Part shown: piece by piece, positions 1 through 10,169 of the stretch | How the letters are laid out: each line of letters begins with the position of its first letter | How positions within the stretch are numbered: the first letter of the stretch is position 1 | Source of the DNA: Lysobacter capsici | Lineage (GTDB): Bacteria; Pseudomonadota; Gammaproteobacteria; Xanthomonadales; Xanthomonadaceae | Assembly (NCBI RefSeq): GCF_014779555.2 | Contig: NZ_CP094357.1 | Location: 4,402,001-4,466,000, forward strand | Direction of reading: 5' to 3' | DNA: 64,000 bases | The notes under the pieces: generated by a model | What the model saw: the letters and a program-made list of their open reading frames with translations, nothing else | Told to the model about the DNA's origin: nothing | Databases searched by the model: none | Program-made: the position numbers and the translations under genes

Positions 1-1
1 C

Positions 2-871
2 CAGTTCCGCATCCTGGCCGAATCGCGCGGCCTGCATCTGCATTGCCTGCCGTGCAGCGCGATCGTCGACAGCGACGAAGTGTTGCTGCGCCGGATCGTG
101 CAGAACTTCCTGTCCAACGCGATGCAGTTCACCCCGCGCGACGGCCGCATCGTGCTCGGCGCGCGGCGCTTGCGCGATGGCGTGCGCATTGAGGTGTGGG
201 ACACCGGGCCGGGCATCGCGCCGAACAAGCGCGAGCTGATCTTCGAGGAATTCCAGCGCCTGGACACCGGCGTGGAAGCGCCGCAGCGCGGCGCCGGGCT
301 GGGACTGGCGATCGTGCGCCGAGTCGCGCTGTTGCTCGACCATCGCATCGGTCTGCGTTCGTGGCCGGGACGCGGCAGCGTGTTCTCGGTCGAGGTGCCG
401 TATGCGAGCGCGGCGGTCGACGATGCCGCGCCGAGCCCGGCATCGGCGACGCCGGACGGTCCCTTGACCGCTCTCGATCGCGAAGAAGACTCGCCGCTGT
501 ATGAGCGTCAGGTGTGGGTGGTCGACGACGACCCGCATTCGCGCCAGGCCGCGCAACATCTGCTCGAAGATTGGGGCTGCCGGGTCGAGACCGCCGCCAC
601 CGCGGCTTGCGCGCTGACCCATGCCGATCATCTGCCGATGCCGGAGCTGTTGCTGCTCGATTACCGGCTGGGCGAAAGCACCGGCTTCGAACTGGGCACC
701 CAGTTGGAAGCCAAATGGAAACGCATGCCGCCGGTGGTGCTGATGTCGGCCGATGCCGATCCCGGGCTACGCACGCGCGCGGGCGAGCGTGGGTGGAGTT
801 TTCTGCCCAAGCCGCTGAAACCGGCGGCGCTGCGGGCGTTGGTTACGCGGATGGTGATGCGGGGCGGTTGA
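2..871 (+). CDS. Hybrid sensor histidine kinase, C-terminal part (gene enters from outside the window)
   Basis: The reading frame is open from the first bases of the window, so the 5' end of the gene is missing. What remains is a GHKL ATPase domain followed by a receiver domain. The ATPase part shows an N box (QNFLSNAMQFTP), a G1 box (DTGPGIA) and a G2 box (GAGLGLAIV). After a Pro/Ala-rich linker, a receiver domain runs from about 509 to 865 with the acidic pocket (VVDDDP), phospho-acceptor Asp in LLLLDYRLG (codon 659-661) and the conserved Lys in LPKPL. The protein should autophosphorylate on a His upstream of the window and relay to its own receiver or a partner. The convergent LuxR-type regulator at 1438-2094 is the likely partner. 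The pair resembles CrbS/CrbR (MxtR/ErdR) systems, but the sensor input is not visible. Confidence 0.9.
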   Translation, partial: QFRILAESRGLHLHCLPCSAIVDSDEVLLRRIVQNFLSNAMQFTPRDGRIVLGARRLRDGVRIEVWDTGPGIAPNKRELIFEEFQRLDTGVEAPQRGAGLGLAIVRRVALLLDHRIGLRSWPGRGSVFSVEVPYASAAVDDAAPSPASATPDGPLTALDREEDSPLYERQVWVVDDDPHSRQAAQHLLEDWGCRVETAATAACALTHADHLPMPELLLLDYRLGESTGFELGTQLEAKWKRMPPVVLMSADADPGLRTRAGERGWSFLPKPLKPAALRALVTRMVMRGG

Positions 872-898
872 GGGTTAGGCGGGTTGGGTTTGTGTGCG

Positions 899-971
899 TT
901 GCGATTGCGCGATGCGCGATGCGCGTTGCGCGTTGCGCGTTGCGCGGATGCGCGGATGCGCGGATGCGATG
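899..971. repeat. Degenerate 7-8 bp tandem array
   Basis: A run of units GCGATGC (twice), GCGTTGC (three times) and GCGGATGC (three times) sits directly downstream of the kinase gene. The units drift stepwise from one variant to the next, as expected from slippage. No open frame across it has coding character. Confidence 0.75.
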
Positions 972-1017
972 TTGATGCGCAGTCGGCTGGCGCGGCAGGT
1001 TTTTCGCGTTGTGTTGA

Positions 1018-1063
1018 AGCAAAAGCGAATCCCCCCTGCCCCCCTTTTACAAAGGGGGGAACA
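1018..1063 (+). repeat. Repeat with C6/G6 hairpin, left copy of an inverted pair
   Basis: The copy begins with AAAAGCGAATCCCCCC and ends in a 9-bp hairpin, six C and three T pairing with three A and six G across a TAC loop (about 1039-1059). A diverged copy lies in opposite orientation at 1263-1341. This type of C-rich/G-rich hairpin looks like a dispersed intergenic repeat rather than a gene-specific terminator. Confidence 0.6.
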
Positions 1064-1132
1064 GCAACAGCAACGGCTACGGCTACGGCAACAGCTACGG
1101 CAACAGCGACGACAACGACAACGACAACGGCC
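1063..1132. repeat. Low-complexity CAACAG/CTACGG/CGACAA hexamer tract
   Basis: Hexamer-like units (CAACAG, CTACGG, CAACGA and similar) follow each other for about 70 bases. The tract could encode Gln/Arg/Thr-rich or Ala-rich low-complexity peptide in several frames, none with a supported start, so it is called as a repeat. Confidence 0.65.
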
Positions 1133-1262
1133 ATAGCGTGGGGAAATCGCCAGCGCTCGGGATACGTATTGTCGACAAGCACATGTATCTAAGGAAGCGC
1201 GGGTTCCGGCCGAATCGCGCGTGCGTGCATTTGTTCGCACGAAGCCTCGGCTGAAACCGGCG

Positions 1263-1341
1263 CCCACTTTGGAAAAGGGGGCGAGCGCCCGGCGGGGTTC
1301 GATCCTGGGTGGCGTTCGGTGCGCGGGGGATTCGCTTTTCG
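1263..1341 (-). repeat. Right copy of the inverted repeat pair
   Basis: Read on the minus strand it has the same ends as the 1018-1063 copy: AAAAGCGAATCCCCC at one side and CCCCCTTTTCCAAAG at the other, with about 40 bases of extra sequence between them. The two copies could pair into a long stem enclosing about 200 bases. Confidence 0.5.
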
Positions 1342-1437
1342 TGTCAGCCAGCGCAAACGCCGCGCCCTGAACTGTCTTCAGCGAAAGCGCCGATTGCGAG
1401 CGCGCCGACAGCGGCCTCGACCACCGCGCAGCGAGCC

Positions 1438-2094
1438 CTAGTCGTGCAACCCCGCCGCGTCGTCTTCCAACGACAGCCCCTTCACCAACACCGCCGCCTG
1501 CGTGCGCGAATGGCAACCGAGTTTGCGCAGGATCGCGGTGACGTGGATCTTGACCGTGTTCTCCGCCAGCGACAGCTCGTAGGCGATCTGCTTGTTGAGC
1601 AGGCCGTCGGCCAGTCGCAACAGCACCCGCATCTGCTGCGGAGTGAGCTGGGCCAGGCGATCGGCGAGTTGCGCGTCGCCCTCGTCGCGCTCGACCTGCT
1701 GCGGCGGAAACCAGATCTTGCCGGCGAGCACCGCCTCGACCGCTTCGGCCAGTACCGTCGATGGCGCCGACTTGGGCACGAAGCCCGATGCGCCGAACTG
1801 CTGGGCGCGGCGGATCGTGCGCGGATGTTCGTTCGAGGAAATGATCACCACCGGCAGCTCGGGACGTTCGCCGCGCGCGTATACCAACGAGGAGAAGCCC
1901 ATCGCGCCGGGCATCATCAGGTCGAGCATGGCCAGGTCGAATTCCTCGCCGCTGGCGATCGCCGCCTCCAGCGCGCTCTGGCTGGACACCTCGACCATCG
2001 CCGCGCCGGGCGCGATCTCGCCCAGCGCGAAGCGCAACGCCGCCCGGAACATCGGGTGGTCGTCGGCGATCAGGATGCGCAGGGTGTCGCTCAT
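1438..2094 (-). CDS. LuxR/NarL-family response regulator (CrbR/ErdR-like)
   Basis: The 218-residue protein starts MSDTLRILIADDHPMF and has the standard two-domain layout. The receiver domain (about residues 5-125) has the DD pair, phospho-acceptor Asp in LAMLDLMMPG and the Lys in GFVPKSAP. A LuxR-type helix-turn-helix (about 150-210) contains LTPQQMRVLLRLADGLLNKQ and the recognition helix region ENTVKIHVTAILRKLG. Family knowledge: such regulators dimerise and bind DNA when phosphorylated. The wording of the receiver and HTH is close to CrbR/ErdR proteins, which govern acetate and alcohol use with a hybrid kinase partner; that assignment is inference. It converges on the hybrid kinase gene at the window's left edge. 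Confidence 0.9.
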   Translation of the reverse strand: MSDTLRILIADDHPMFRAALRFALGEIAPGAAMVEVSSQSALEAAIASGEEFDLAMLDLMMPGAMGFSSLVYARGERPELPVVIISSNEHPRTIRRAQQFGASGFVPKSAPSTVLAEAVEAVLAGKIWFPPQQVERDEGDAQLADRLAQLTPQQMRVLLRLADGLLNKQIAYELSLAENTVKIHVTAILRKLGCHSRTQAAVLVKGLSLEDDAAGLHD

Positions 2095-2288
2095 CGGGTG
2101 GATTCCCTCGGACGTGGAGCGGGACCGATCCTACACGGTCGGGGACGGCGCGGGACTTTGGTGCGCCTTTCCCTGGATCGGCTTGCGCGCCCGCCCTTGC
2201 TTGCGGCGTCCGCAGGGTGGCGACAGGTGAAAGGGCTGGGTGAAGGCACATGAGGCCTGCGATCGCATCGCTCGCCAAGATTCGCGTG

Positions 2289-2500
2289 CCCTCATCCGGC
2301 CCTTCGGGCCACCTTTTCCCGCGAGCGGGAGAAGGGAAAACCCCAGCGCTGCTCCACTCCAACTCCAACTCCCTCTCCCGCTTGCGGGAGAGGGCCGGGG
2401 TGAGGGCTCACGGGCTGGAAGCTCGCGTCGCAACCCAGAATTCGCGCGCCCCTCATCCGGCCCTTCGGGCCACCTTCTCCCGTAAACGGGAGAAGGACTC
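2289..2500. repeat. Cluster of three palindromic REP-like repeats
   Basis: Two direct copies of CTCATCCGGCCCTTCGGGCC followed by CACCTT and a TCTCCCG...CGGGAGA stem lie at about 2289-2335 and 2449-2496. Between them (2371-2408) is an inverted relative with CCCTCTCCCGCTTGCGGGAG and GGCCGGGGTGAGGGC. Each unit is a palindrome, so the cluster should form stable hairpins on either strand. The unit type is common between genes in Xanthomonadaceae-like genomes. Confidence 0.75.
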
Positions 2501-2532
2501 GTTACCCGTAATGCGCAGCTAACCGAAGCCCG

Positions 2533-2564
2533 CAAAAAAAACGGGGCAGCCAAAGCCGCCCCGT
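2533..2564 (-). terminator. Rho-independent terminator of mdh
   Basis: Read on the minus strand, AACGGGGCGGC pairs with GCTGCCCCGTT across a short TTTG loop, and a run of eight T follows. It lies just downstream of the mdh stop codon, as expected for an intrinsic terminator. Confidence 0.9.
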
Positions 2565-2588
2565 TCATGCACCGCATCGCGCGATCGA

Positions 2589-3575
2589 TCAGCCCAGCAG
2601 ATGCGCCACGCCGGCGCGCTCTTCCTCGAGCTCGGCCAGGGTCTTGTCCATCGCGGCGCGGCTGAACGCGTCCACTTCCAGACCTTCAACGCGCTTGTAC
2701 TCGCCGTTTTCGGTGATCACCGGCACGCCGTACATCACCGTCTCCGGAATGCCGTAGCTGCCGTCGGACGGCACGCCCATGGTCACCCACTTGCCGTTGC
2801 TGCCGAGCACCCAGTCGCGGATGTGGTCGATCGCGGCATTGGCCGCCGACGCCGCCGACGACAGGCCGCGCGCTTCGATGATCGCCGCGCCGCGCTTACC
2901 GACCTGCGGGATGAAGGTGTTCGCGTTCCAGTCGGCGTCGTTGATCTTGTCCTTCAGCGACTGGCCGTTGACGGTGGCGAAGCGGTAGTCCGGGTACATG
3001 GTCGGGCTGTGATTGCCCCACACCACCAGGTTCTCGATGTCGCCCACGGCCACGCCGGCCTTCGCGGCGAGCTGGCTCAGCGCGCGGTTGTGGTCCAGGC
3101 GCAGCATCGCGGTGAAGTTCTTGGCCGGCAGGTCCGGCGCCGACTTCATCGCGATGTAAGCGTTGGTGTTGGCCGGGTTGCCGACCACCAGCACCTTGAC
3201 GTTGCGCGAGGCGACCTTGTTCAACGCCGCGCCCTGGGCGGTGAAGATCTTGGCGTTTTCCAGCAGCAGGTCCTTGCGCTCCATGCCCGGGCCGCGCGGA
3301 CGCGCGCCGACCAGCAGGGCCACGTCGGCGTCCTTGAACGCGACTTCGGCGTCGTCGGTGCCGACCACGCCGGCCAGCAGCGGGAACGCGCAGTCTTCCA
3401 GCTCCATGATCACGCCCTTGAGCGCGGCCTGGGCCTTCTCCAGCGGCAGTTCCAGCAACTGCAGGATGACGGGCTGATCCTTGCCGAGCATTTCGCCGGA
3501 AGCGATGCGGAACAGCAGCGAGTAGCCGATCTGGCCGGCAGCACCGGTGACGGCAACGCGGACGGGGGTCTTCAT
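2589..3575 (-). CDS. mdh: Malate dehydrogenase (NAD-dependent)
   Basis: The 328-residue protein interconverts malate and oxaloacetate in the TCA cycle. The N-terminus carries the Rossmann dinucleotide-binding motif [12 protein letters not shown]. Substrate-binding arginines lie in [22 protein letters not shown] is the conserved central segment, DHNR follows, and the catalytic His is H189 in [11 protein letters not shown]. Length and sequence fit the cytosolic-type MDH of Xanthomonas relatives. I chose the ATG at 3575 over an upstream in-frame start because GAAGGAAAG lies just before it and [14 protein letters not shown] is the family's usual N-terminus. It is followed by a strong terminator and sits 87 bases from the glutaredoxin-like gene upstream. 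Confidence 0.97.
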   Translation of the reverse strand: MKTPVRVAVTGAAGQIGYSLLFRIASGEMLGKDQPVILQLLELPLEKAQAALKGVIMELEDCAFPLLAGVVGTDDAEVAFKDADVALLVGARPRGPGMERKDLLLENAKIFTAQGAALNKVASRNVKVLVVGNPANTNAYIAMKSAPDLPAKNFTAMLRLDHNRALSQLAAKAGVAVGDIENLVVWGNHSPTMYPDYRFATVNGQSLKDKINDADWNANTFIPQVGKRGAAIIEARGLSSAASAANAAIDHIRDWVLGSNGKWVTMGVPSDGSYGIPETVMYGVPVITENGEYKRVEGLEVDAFSRAAMDKTLAELEEERAGVAHLLG

Positions 3576-3662
3576 CGGGGTCTTTCCTTCACGAGTGAAC
3601 GGTATGGCGGGCACGCGGCCCGCGGGATTGATTGGAAACCGCGCGCGGCCTGCGCCGCGCGC

Positions 3663-4049
3663 TTACAGGCGGTAGCCGAGCGGCTCCATCCGGTCCTTGA
3701 TCTCGTCCATGTTGTAACCGTAGACGATGTCCTGACCGATGATGGTGACCGGCACGCCGCGCGCGCCGACGGCCTCCATCGCGCGCTGGCCGGCTTCGGT
3801 GTCGATGTCGATCAGGCTGTAGCGCACGTTGGCCAGTTCGAAATCCTTGCGCAGTTTTTCGCAGTAGCCGCACCACTGCGCGGCCAGCATCACGATGCGC
3901 TTGTCGCCGGTCGTGTGGCGCGGATCGTCGGGCTTGAGTTCGGCCGGACGCGAGGCGAACAGATCGAAACCGTTCGCCTTGATCAGCTTGACCCCGCCGA
4001 CGCCGACGGCGGCGGCCAGGGCGATCCAGAGCACGGTGGTGACGCGCAT
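3663..4049 (-). CDS. Membrane-anchored glutaredoxin/thioredoxin-fold protein
   Basis: The 128-residue protein begins with an uncleaved-looking hydrophobic segment (residues 4-23), which should anchor it in the inner membrane with the rest outside the cytoplasm. The C-terminal domain has a redox-active CGYC motif (C60, C63 in QWCGYCEKLRKDF) and the cis-Pro region GVPVTI, both typical of glutaredoxin folds. It probably reduces or exchanges disulfides of an unknown partner. It lies between mdh and the aminotransferase on the same strand, with gaps of about 70-90 bases, so co-transcription is possible. Its substrate cannot be told from sequence. Confidence 0.85.
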   Translation of the reverse strand: MRVTTVLWIALAAAVGVGGVKLIKANGFDLFASRPAELKPDDPRHTTGDKRIVMLAAQWCGYCEKLRKDFELANVRYSLIDIDTEAGQRAMEAVGARGVPVTIIGQDIVYGYNMDEIKDRMEPLGYRL

Positions 4050-4119
4050 GTCGAAGTCCTTGTCTCTAGGATCGCCGTGACGGCGGCTGTGAACCGGTGA
4101 CCACGATTCCGCGCCGGGC

Positions 4120-5325
4120 TCAGACGAGCTCGGCGAAGAATTCCTGGAACCGCTGCAGGCCCGGCGCCAGCTGCGGCGTCGGACAGGTGTAGCTGATGCG
4201 CAGCGCGCGAGGCTCGCCGAACGCCGAGCCCGGCACGCAGGCCACGCCCTTGGTTTCCAGCAGCGCGTTGCAGAAATCCATGTCGCTTTCGATCTTCAGC
4301 CCGCTCGGACCGTGGGTCTTGCCGAACGCGACGCTGATGTCCGGGAACACGTAGAACGCGCCCTGCGGACGCGGGCAGACCACGCCCGGAATCGCATTCA
4401 TCACGTCCATGACCTGATCGCGCTTGGCCTGGAACTCGGCGCAGCGCGCGGTCGGCACGTCCTGCGGACCCGACAGCGCGGCCACGGCGGCGGCGGTGAC
4501 GATCTCGGGGACGTTGGTGATGTGGTTGGAATTCATCGTGGTCACGGCCTGCGCCACCACTTCCGGACCGGCCATGAAGCCCACCCGCCAACCCGGCATG
4601 CCGTAGGTCTTGGACAGCGAGTCGATGAAGATCACCCGGTCGCGCAACTCGGGACGCGAGTGCACGAAGTTGTGATAGCCCAGGCCGTCGAACACCATGC
4701 GGTTGTAGATGTCGTCGGTGATCACCCAGGTGTCCGGGTACTTGGCGACGACGTCGGCCAGCGCATCGATCTCTTCCTTCCCGTAGACCATGCCGGTCGG
4801 GTTGGAGGGATTGTTGAACAGGAACACGCGCGGCTTCTTCGCCAGCGCGGCGTCGAGCTGTTCGGGCGTGAGCTTGTAGTCCTGCGAAGCCGGGCACGGC
4901 AGCAGATCGATCTTGGCGTTGACGATCTCGGCGATGTCGAGATAGCTGGTCCAGTACGGGGTCGGGAAGACGATGGTGTCGCCTTCGTCCAACAGCGCCT
5001 CGGCGATGTTGTAGATCACGTGTTTGGCGCCGATGCCGGTGGCGCAGTTGACCCGGCCGTAACCGCTCAGGCCGATCTTGCTCATGTGCTCGATGAACGC
5101 GTCCAGCAGCGCGTCGGCGCCGCGGTTGCTGCCGTACTGGCCGCTGTCCTTGGCCAGGGCTTCGCGCACGGCGGCGTAGACGTGATCGCCGGGCAGGAAG
5201 TTGGGAACGCCGATCGAGAAGCTGATGATGTCGCGGCCTTCGGCCTTGAGCCGCTTGGCCTTTTCGGCAACCTGCATGATCGCGCTGGGCTTGGCGCGAC
5301 CGATGCGCCGGGCGAGCTGGGGCAT
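4120..5325 (-). CDS. Class I/II PLP-dependent aminotransferase (aspartate aminotransferase-like)
   Basis: The 401-residue enzyme is a fold-type I aminotransferase that moves amino groups between amino acids and 2-oxo acids using pyridoxal phosphate. Visible signatures are NNPSNPTG (about 171-178), the Asp of ITDDIYNRMV that contacts the cofactor ring, the Schiff-base Lys K239 in SLSKTYGMPGWRVGF, and the C-terminal substrate Arg in RISYTCP. I chose the ATG at 5325 because CGAGG precedes it and MPQLARRIGRAKPSAI is a natural start; an upstream in-frame start would add an unlikely Arg/His-rich tail. Aspartate or a related amino acid is the probable substrate, but specificity is not fixed by the motifs seen. 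Confidence 0.93.
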   Translation of the reverse strand: MPQLARRIGRAKPSAIMQVAEKAKRLKAEGRDIISFSIGVPNFLPGDHVYAAVREALAKDSGQYGSNRGADALLDAFIEHMSKIGLSGYGRVNCATGIGAKHVIYNIAEALLDEGDTIVFPTPYWTSYLDIAEIVNAKIDLLPCPASQDYKLTPEQLDAALAKKPRVFLFNNPSNPTGMVYGKEEIDALADVVAKYPDTWVITDDIYNRMVFDGLGYHNFVHSRPELRDRVIFIDSLSKTYGMPGWRVGFMAGPEVVAQAVTTMNSNHITNVPEIVTAAAVAALSGPQDVPTARCAEFQAKRDQVMDVMNAIPGVVCPRPQGAFYVFPDISVAFGKTHGPSGLKIESDMDFCNALLETKGVACVPGSAFGEPRALRISYTCPTPQLAPGLQRFQEFFAELV

Positions 5326-5663
5326 CGTGTAAACCTCGTGGGGTGGTGTACGACGGAGCGTGTGCGGGAGAGATGCGTGGGCCGAACGGCCGTGACGCCG
5401 CGGCGATCGCTGCCGGAATCGCATCCCCGACGACGCGGGAATGGCCGAAAACTACCGCCGGAACCACGGGTTCGAGCCGCAAAATGGTAGCACAGCACCG
5501 GCGCCGGACCGGTTTCGCCGCGCGCCGCCGAGCCGCCGCCGCCTGTCCGGACCCGGGCGTTCGCCGTGCCCGATCCGCCACCGCGCCTTGCACATCCTGT
5601 CACTTGAAAAAGGCCCGAAGACCAGCAAGCCGCGCCTGACCTGGACCCTCGGCCCGGGCGTGA
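5326..5663. other. Intergenic gap upstream of the aminotransferase
   Basis: No supported gene. On the minus strand there is an extended -10-like element, TGCTACCAT (complement of 5484-5492), which could serve the aminotransferase gene; no clear -35 is visible. Confidence 0.35.
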
Positions 5664-6077
5664 CCGGACTGCGCGAGGCGGCGGGCGCCGACTGCGGCCT
5701 GTTCACCCTATGTCCGCGATTCGTACGCCAGCGGCGGCCGCAAGAAAACGGCCTCCAAGCCCGACGGCCCCTGGTTCCGCGGCGGCATGCGCGCCGACGA
5801 GTTGCGCGACCTGATCCTGGACGGCCTGCGCGAGGAAGGCGCGGTCAACGTGAGCGGCAGCCAATTGCGTCCGCAGCGCTTCAGCAATGTCGACGGCGTG
5901 CGTTTCGACTTCGCCATGACCGATGCCGGCGGCTTGAACTACAAGGGCACGGCGGCCGCGGTCGAGCGCGACGGCAAGCTGACCGCGCTGGTCTGGCTGG
6001 CGCCGGGCGAGCATTACCACGACCGCGATGTGGTCGCGGTCAATCGCATGCTCGACGGGATGCAGTTCGCGCAGTGA
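5664..6077 (+). pseudogene. 5'-truncated remnant of a conserved hypothetical (possible lipoprotein) gene
   Basis: The frame is open from a stop at 5661-5663 to the stop at 6075-6077. Protein-like sequence is evident from about 5709 (YVRDSYASGGRKK) to the end (VNRMLDGMQFAQ), including GVRFDFAM and a region of beta-strand character. The only ATG is at 5787, in the middle of this conserved-looking stretch, and no good ribosome site precedes it. The part lost would be the N-terminus and any signal peptide. The remaining sequence resembles the C-terminal half of small envelope lipoproteins of related bacteria, but I recall this only by style. It may be a decayed gene, or a short gene of 96 residues starting at 5787. 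Confidence 0.5.
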
Positions 6078-6220
6078 GTGCGATGCGCTTGGGTCGGACA
6101 GTTCGTCTGGTGCCTGCGCGGTGAGCGGGTGTGACATGTCTTTGGCGCCCGCATCGGTCGCGCCGGAACCAGCGGTCGCGACTCAAACCGCTCCCGCGGG
6201 CAGCGGCCGAAAACGAAGTA

Positions 6221-6252
6221 AAAAAAAGACGGCCGCGAGGCCGTCTTTTTCT
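6221..6252. terminator. Bidirectional Rho-independent terminator
   Basis: GACGGCC and GGCCGTC pair across a GCGA loop, with seven A on one side and six T (one base interrupted later) on the other. It can end the cyclophilin transcript on the minus strand and any transcript from the remnant gene on the plus strand. Confidence 0.88.
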
Positions 6253-6296
6253 TGTGCGACCGTGGCGGCCAGTCGGCGCGCCGCGGACGGCAACCC

Positions 6297-6803
<507 letters not shown>

Positions 6804-7276
6804 GCAACGCACTCCAGGTGTAGCGAAGGGGATGGGGATTGGCTCGCCCGCCGACATGGCGACTGCAGAGGCAATCCACAATGATACCGAAGCAAAAAAG
6901 CAGCCGCCCGGCTGGCGCACGCCGGACCGGAGCGGCACATGGCGGCGCGGGCCGCGGCGACCGGGAGCCTGGCGAAGCCCAGCCGACCAGGAATTCGCCC
7001 CCACCCGGCCCCGTCCGGCATCGTGCCCGGGCCGTTCAGGCGCGCGCGGCCGGACCCGTCTGCCCCCGCTGGAGCGGCCATGCGACCCGGGTCGGCCGGC
7101 CTTCCGCGGCGCGCGACTTGCGCCGCGCCCATCGAAGAAACCGATTTCTCAGCGCTGATCGTCAATAAAACCGGCAGAACATGAACAGGGCCCGCCCCGG
7201 CAGGCACGTGCCACCTTTGCCCGGTATAATGGCCGGCTATCTTCCTCAGCTATAGCGCCTTCCGGCGTCCAATCGC
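6804..7276. other. Divergent intergenic region between cyclophilin gene and typA
   Basis: This 473-base gap separates two divergent genes and holds both promoters. Apart from the -10 box listed for typA I see no gene, repeat or strong hairpin. Confidence 0.4.
7225..7230 (+). promoter_or_regulatory. Candidate -10 box for typA
   Basis: A perfect TATAAT lies 46 bases before the typA ATG. The -35 position (about 7202-7207, AGGCAC) is a poor match, so only the -10 is supported. A GGCACGTGCC palindrome at 7203-7212 overlaps the expected -35. Confidence 0.4.
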
Positions 7277-9106
<1,830 letters not shown>

Positions 9107-9177
9107 TCGCCCGGTAAGTAATTGCAGTAGAGCCGCGCGTTTGGGGAACCAGCGCGCGTTGCAAGGATCGAAGTGAA

Positions 9178-9699
9178 ATGGACTTACACGATCTGATCTG
9201 GTGGTTCGCGGGCCTCGCGCCCGGACTGCTGCTGGGCTGGTGGCTGGGCGCGCGCAAGCGCCCGGCCACGACCCAGGCCGCGGCGACACCCACGCCGCAA
9301 CCGCAACTGCCGCCCGAGCCGCGGCCCGAGCCCATCGCACCAGCGCCCGCGGCCGTTCCCGCCGCGCCCGCGCCTTTAGTCGCACCGGCGGCGCCCGTCG
9401 CCGAACCGCCCGCCCCCGCCGCTCCTGTATGGTCACCGGACGTGCAGGCGCTGTTCGACAAGGGCGAGACGATCGAAGCGATCAAGAAAATCCGCGCCAC
9501 CCTCGGCGGCCCGATCGCACGCAAGGTCGCGCGCGAACACCTGAGCGAAGGCGAGTTCCGCCTGCCCGCCGACATCCGCAAGCTCGCCGACGCGAACAAG
9601 AAACTCGAAGCGATCCGCCTGCTGTGCGATCAGACTCATATGGACATGCCGCTGGCTCAACGATTGGTTGAGCACTACGTCGCCCATCCGTACCGATGA
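9178..9699 (+). CDS. Membrane-anchored Pro/Ala-rich protein with L7/L12-like C-terminal motifs
   Basis: The 173-residue protein has an N-terminal hydrophobic segment (about residues 8-23, ending in basic GARKRP), a long Pro/Ala-rich spacer (about 25-82), and a C-terminal region with two similar helical hairpins. The first is DVQALFDKGETIEAIKKIRA and the second NKKLEAIRLLCDQTH followed by MPLAQRLVEHYV. Both recall the [21 protein letters not shown] hairpin of ribosomal protein L7/L12, so the protein is probably an inner-membrane protein displaying this module. Its function is unknown. The stop overlaps the next start (ATGA), which suggests translational coupling with the DUF2127-like gene. Confidence 0.8.
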   Translation: MDLHDLIWWFAGLAPGLLLGWWLGARKRPATTQAAATPTPQPQLPPEPRPEPIAPAPAAVPAAPAPLVAPAAPVAEPPAPAAPVWSPDVQALFDKGETIEAIKKIRATLGGPIARKVAREHLSEGEFRLPADIRKLADANKKLEAIRLLCDQTHMDMPLAQRLVEHYVAHPYR

Positions 9700-10169
9700 C
9701 CGAAGCCCAAACGCACTACGACGCCAACCCCAAGGCCCACCCGGGCCTGCATGTGATCGCCGCGGTCGAAGCGGTCAAGGGCGCGCTCGCGCTGAGCGCG
9801 GCGAGCGGCCTTGAACTGCTCGGACCGGCGCCGCTGCAACGCTGGATCGGCGAACTGATCAAGCGCTTCCATCTGGACCCCGAGCACGGCTCGCTGGCCT
9901 GGCTCGCCCACACCATCAGCCCGCATTCGGTGCACCTGGCCGCGGCGGTGGTGCTCGCCTACGGATTGCTGCACCTGATCGAAGCCTGGGGCCTGTGGAA
10001 GGCCAAGGCCTGGGCCTCGTGGCTGGGCTGCCTCGGCGCCGCGCTGTACCTGCCGTTCGATATCTACGCGATGTTCCGCCATCCCGGCTGGCTGGCCACC
10101 GCGGTGCTGATCATCAACCTGATCGTGGTGTGGGTGCTGGCGCGCGACATCCTCAAGCGGCGGCAGTGA
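9696..10169 (+). CDS. DUF2127-like integral membrane protein
   Basis: The 157-residue protein has about four hydrophobic segments: around residues 20-35, 70-92 (AAAVVLAYGLLHLIEAWGLW), 98-115 (WLGCLGAALYLPFDIYAMF) and 125-148 (AVLIINLIVVWVLA). The order HVIAAVEAVKGAL, HLIEAWGLW, PFDIYAMFRHPGW resembles DUF2127 membrane proteins, whose role is unknown. Its start codon overlaps the stop of the preceding gene by four bases, so the two are probably made together. Confidence 0.8.
   Translation: MTEAQTHYDANPKAHPGLHVIAAVEAVKGALALSAASGLELLGPAPLQRWIGELIKRFHLDPEHGSLAWLAHTISPHSVHLAAAVVLAYGLLHLIEAWGLWKAKAWASWLGCLGAALYLPFDIYAMFRHPGWLATAVLIINLIVVWVLARDILKRRQ

Larger units (their letters stand above)
872..1437. 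other. Non-coding gap filled with repeats
   Basis: The 566 bases between the convergent kinase and response-regulator genes hold the tandem arrays and inverted repeat pair listed separately. I see no supported gene, and no clean U-tract terminator for either gene. Confidence 0.6.
2095..2588. other. Intergenic gap between response regulator and mdh
   Basis: The gap holds the response-regulator promoter region at its left end, the REP-like cluster at 2289-2500 and the mdh terminator at 2533-2564. No supported gene was seen in it. Confidence 0.6.

Noticed and set aside
1018-1063. Rho-independent terminator of the kinase gene
   Set aside because: The C6/G6 hairpin is about 150 bases from the stop, is followed by AACAGC rather than T, and has an inverted copy nearby, so it is better explained as a repeat.
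899-1132. CRISPR-like array
   Set aside because: The units are 6-8 bases, directly adjacent and without spacers; no cas gene is present.
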